Origin: Corallococcus praedator
GTDB lineage: Bacteria; Myxococcota; Myxococcia; Myxococcales; Myxococcaceae
Length of the DNA: 57,568 nucleotides
Reading direction: 5' to 3'
Assembly (NCBI RefSeq): GCF_003612125.1
Contig: NZ_RAWI01000013.1
Span: 1 to 57,568, forward strand
Below are positions 55,911-57,568 of this stretch, one piece after another. Numbering within the stretch: the stretch's first letter is position 1; each line of letters opens with the position of its first letter. Made by a program: the position numbers and the translations under genes. Under the pieces are notes generated by a model. That model searched no databases, was not told where the DNA came from, and worked only from the letters and a program-made list of their open reading frames with translations.

Positions 55911-56783
55911 ATGATTGTCGTGACCGGGGCCACCGGGCAGCTCGGCCGTCTCATCGTGGAGAAGCTCGTCGCCCGCGTACCGGCGGACCGGATCGCCGTC
56001 AGCGTCCGAGACGAGCAGAAGGCCCAGGACCTCGCGGCACGCGGCGTTCGGGTGCGCAGGGGCGACTTCACGGATCCGAAGAGCCTGGAGCAGGCCTTCG
56101 AGGGAGCGTCCCAGGTGCTGCTCGTCTCGTCGAACGCGAGCGCGTATGGCGGCGATCCCCTCGCCCAACATCGCGCCGCCATCGACGCCGCACGGTCCGC
56201 TGGCGCGCGGCGCATCGTCTACACGAGTCACATGGCCGCGAGCCGTTCGTCGGCGTTTCCTCCGATGCTCGACCACGCGGCGACGGAGCAGATGCTGGGC
56301 GAGTCCGGCCTGGCGTGGACCGCGCTTCGCAACGGCTTCTACGCCGCGAGCGCGATGTTCCTGCTGGGGAAGGGCCTGCAGACGGGAGTCTTCGAGGCGC
56401 CCCCGGACGGAAAGGTCTCCTGGACCCCGCACGCGGACCTCGCGGAGGCGGCGGCCGTGATTCTCGCGAACGAGGGCCAGTACGAAGGGCCGACACCGCC
56501 GCTCACGGCAGCGCAGGCGCTCGACTTCGAAGCCCTGTGCGACCTCGCATCGAGCGTCCTCGGACGTCCGCTCCGTCGGAGCACCGTGTCGGAGGACGAG
56601 ATGCGCACGAAGCTCGCGGCCTCTGGCATGCCCGCGCATGTCATCGCCATCTCGCTCGGGCTCTACCGCGCGAGCCACGACGGCGAGCTCGCGGCCACCG
56701 ACCCCACGCTTGAGAAGCTGCTCGGGCGCGCGCCGACGGGGATGCGCGAGGTGATTGCCGGGCAGTTGGGCCGAACGACCTAG
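55911..56783 (+). CDS. NAD(P)H-binding oxidoreductase (QorB/NmrA-like)
   Basis: A 290-aa atypical SDR. The N-terminus has VTGATGQLGRLIVEKL, a Rossmann NAD(P)-binding motif, and RVRRGDFTDPKSLEQAF typical of NmrA/QorB proteins. IVYTSHMAAS and WTALRNGFYA follow. Length and motif order fit quinone oxidoreductase 2 (QorB, 286 aa); a redox-sensing NmrA role is the alternative. AAGGAG lies 7 nt before the ATG. It is divergent from a TetR repressor, which suggests induction by a small toxic electrophile or quinone (inference). Confidence 0.85.
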   Translation: MIVVTGATGQLGRLIVEKLVARVPADRIAVSVRDEQKAQDLAARGVRVRRGDFTDPKSLEQAFEGASQVLLVSSNASAYGGDPLAQHRAAIDAARSAGARRIVYTSHMAASRSSAFPPMLDHAATEQMLGESGLAWTALRNGFYAASAMFLLGKGLQTGVFEAPPDGKVSWTPHADLAEAAAVILANEGQYEGPTPPLTAAQALDFEALCDLASSVLGRPLRRSTVSEDEMRTKLAASGMPAHVIAISLGLYRASHDGELAATDPTLEKLLGRAPTGMREVIAGQLGRTT

Positions 56784-56803
56784 GCAGGATGCGGTGACCT
56801 GCC
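56783..56803. terminator. Short hairpin between the QorB-like and HAMP genes
   Basis: GGCAGG (56783-56788) pairs with CCTGCC (56798-56803) around a 9-nt loop. It begins at the last base of one stop and ends just before the other stop on the minus strand. The 6-bp stem makes it a weak candidate for a bidirectional terminator. Confidence 0.4.
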
Positions 56804-57439
56804 CTACCGCGCCAGTCGCTCGCGGTAGCGCGCTTCCAGGGCGCTCAGCTCATCCACCCACGGTCCGGTGACGCCCTTCTGCCTCGCGACCGCCAGGGCC
56901 TCCGCCAGCACGCGCGCGTCCTCTTCCTGCTGGTTGCGCAGCCGCTGCGTCATGTCCCTCGCGGCCTCGAAGACGTCCTGCAGCTCGTCACCTTCACGCA
57001 GGCCGTGCTGCGGCGGACGCAGGCGGCCTTCGGCCACCTCGCGCACCATGCGCTTGATGCGGAACAGCGGGCCCGCCATCCGGTGCGTCACCACGATGGT
57101 GGACAGCGCGACCACCACGATGAACGTCAGCATGCACAGGCCCAGCACCCACCACGTCAGCCGCTGGTGACGCTCCAGCTCCGCGCGCTGCGCGACGATG
57201 GCCGTGCGCTCCGCCTCGTAGCCCGCGTCGATGGCCTGCGCCTGCTCGCGGAACTTCGCCTCGAAGGACGGGTCGTCCATGTGGGCCAGCAGCTCGTTGG
57301 AGAGCGTGGCTCCGGACAGCTCGCGGCTCACCTCCGCCGCGCGCGAACGGGCGTCCACCGCCGTCGCCGTCTCCGCCATCAGCGAGTTCGCCGAGCGCGC
57401 CAGGAAGATGCCCAGGATGGCCGCGAGCACCAGCGACAC
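56804..57439 (-). CDS. HAMP-domain membrane protein, N-terminus damaged
   Basis: The visible protein (211 aa from GTG 57439) has TM1 (VLAAILGIFLA), a periplasmic helical region (about 20-90), TM2 (WWVLGLCMLTFIVVVALSTI) and a HAMP domain from THRMAGPLFRIKRMVREVAE to about residue 165, followed by a coiled-coil tail. It resembles HAMP-only signalling proteins. The open frame continues upstream of 57439 as FQLKLTAYIVGV, which looks like genuine protein, but no start codon occurs before a TAG at 57485-57487. Either the GTG is used, or the true 5' end is lost at a rearrangement or assembly junction. Confidence 0.65.
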   Translation of the reverse strand: MSLVLAAILGIFLARSANSLMAETATAVDARSRAAEVSRELSGATLSNELLAHMDDPSFEAKFREQAQAIDAGYEAERTAIVAQRAELERHQRLTWWVLGLCMLTFIVVVALSTIVVTHRMAGPLFRIKRMVREVAEGRLRPPQHGLREGDELQDVFEAARDMTQRLRNQQEEDARVLAEALAVARQKGVTGPWVDELSALEARYRERLAR

Positions 57440-57446
57440 GCCGACG

Positions 57447-57568
57447 ATGTACGCGGTGAGCTTGAGCTGGAAGGGCGTGCACGGCTACCGCATCACGGCG
57501 GAGATCCAGGCCACGGACAGCGGAGGGCTTCGCCTCGCGATTCTTTGCATGAGCTACCCGGAGCAGTC
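57447..57568 (+). CDS. Possible partial ORF running off the window end
   Basis: From ATG 57447 the plus strand is open to the window edge. From about 57477 it reads VHGYRITAEIQATDSGG and later RLAILCMSYPE, which looks like real protein. The first ten codons overlap the antisense HAMP gene. No family is recognised, and it may belong to a sequence joined here by rearrangement. Very tentative. Confidence 0.25.
   Translation, partial: MYAVSLSWKGVHGYRITAEIQATDSGGLRLAILCMSYPEQ

Noticed and set aside
8-57568. tRNA, rRNA and riboswitch search by eye
   Set aside because: No T-loop/acceptor combination, rRNA segment or known riboswitch consensus was found. Only GC hairpins near gene ends and the leader fold before ydfG remained.

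Overview
The window is very GC-rich, densely packed bacterial DNA with extreme G/C at third codon positions. It looks like a myxobacterium of the Myxococcus/Corallococcus group. Supporting signs are a DUF2378 (TIGR02265-type) myxobacterial paralogue, an FHA-domain sigma-54 activator, a Hanks-type Ser/Thr kinase, about ten lipoproteins, 'DAG'-repeat stalks and two lspA paralogues beside lgt. No rRNA, tRNA, CRISPR array, insertion sequence or prophage was recognised. Species was not determined.

Layout. 1-5.9 kb: truncated GAF sensor protein, Kup potassium transporter, hotdog-fold protein, DUF2378 protein and metallophosphoesterase. 6-13.4 kb: cell-envelope genes, namely a sigma-54-type promoter driving an amidase lipoprotein, a TolB-like propeller lipoprotein, a PAS histidine kinase and two further lipoproteins. 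13.5-21.4 kb: zinc-finger membrane protein, DsbA/FrnE-like oxidoreductase, RimK-like ligase, FHA-sigma54 activator, a small protein with four CX3C motifs, and IleS. 21.4-26.1 kb: a two-gene molybdenum hydroxylase whose iron-sulphur subunit is fused to a YceI-like domain, then a Mut7-C RNase-like protein. 26.3-32.9 kb: a stalked EEP-family lipoprotein, a DUF1279 protein, the lipoprotein-maturation set lspA-lspA-lgt, a coiled-coil protein, KdsC and a TonB-C-like lipoprotein. 32.9-42.5 kb: cupin, SDR enzymes, TPR and Cys-rich lipoproteins, MgtE and a secreted propeller/dihaem cytochrome. 42.6-50.2 kb: GloA, HemL, a kinase with a C-terminal Sm/Hfq-like segment, a cupredoxin and an exonuclease-DinG helicase. 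50.2-56.8 kb: an accessory-looking block of LysR/MFS/hydrolase, cysteine desulfurase and TetR/QorB-like genes. The last bases hold a HAMP protein with a damaged N-terminus.

How the genes fit together. Many genes serve the envelope: LspA and Lgt process the lipoproteins encoded around them, and the amidase, KdsC and TonB-C-like protein act on or in the wall and outer membrane. Convergent gene pairs are often separated by strong GC hairpins, several without a T-tract, and some stop codons lie in the hairpin arms. The points most worth follow-up are the [2Fe-2S]-YceI fusion with one canonical cluster cysteine replaced by serine, the Ser/Thr kinase with the Sm/Hfq-like tail, the four-CX3C protein, the enlarged LspA pair and Lgt, and a possible Shine-Dalgarno-sequestering RNA fold before ydfG. 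All domain assignments come from reading motifs; no database search was run.
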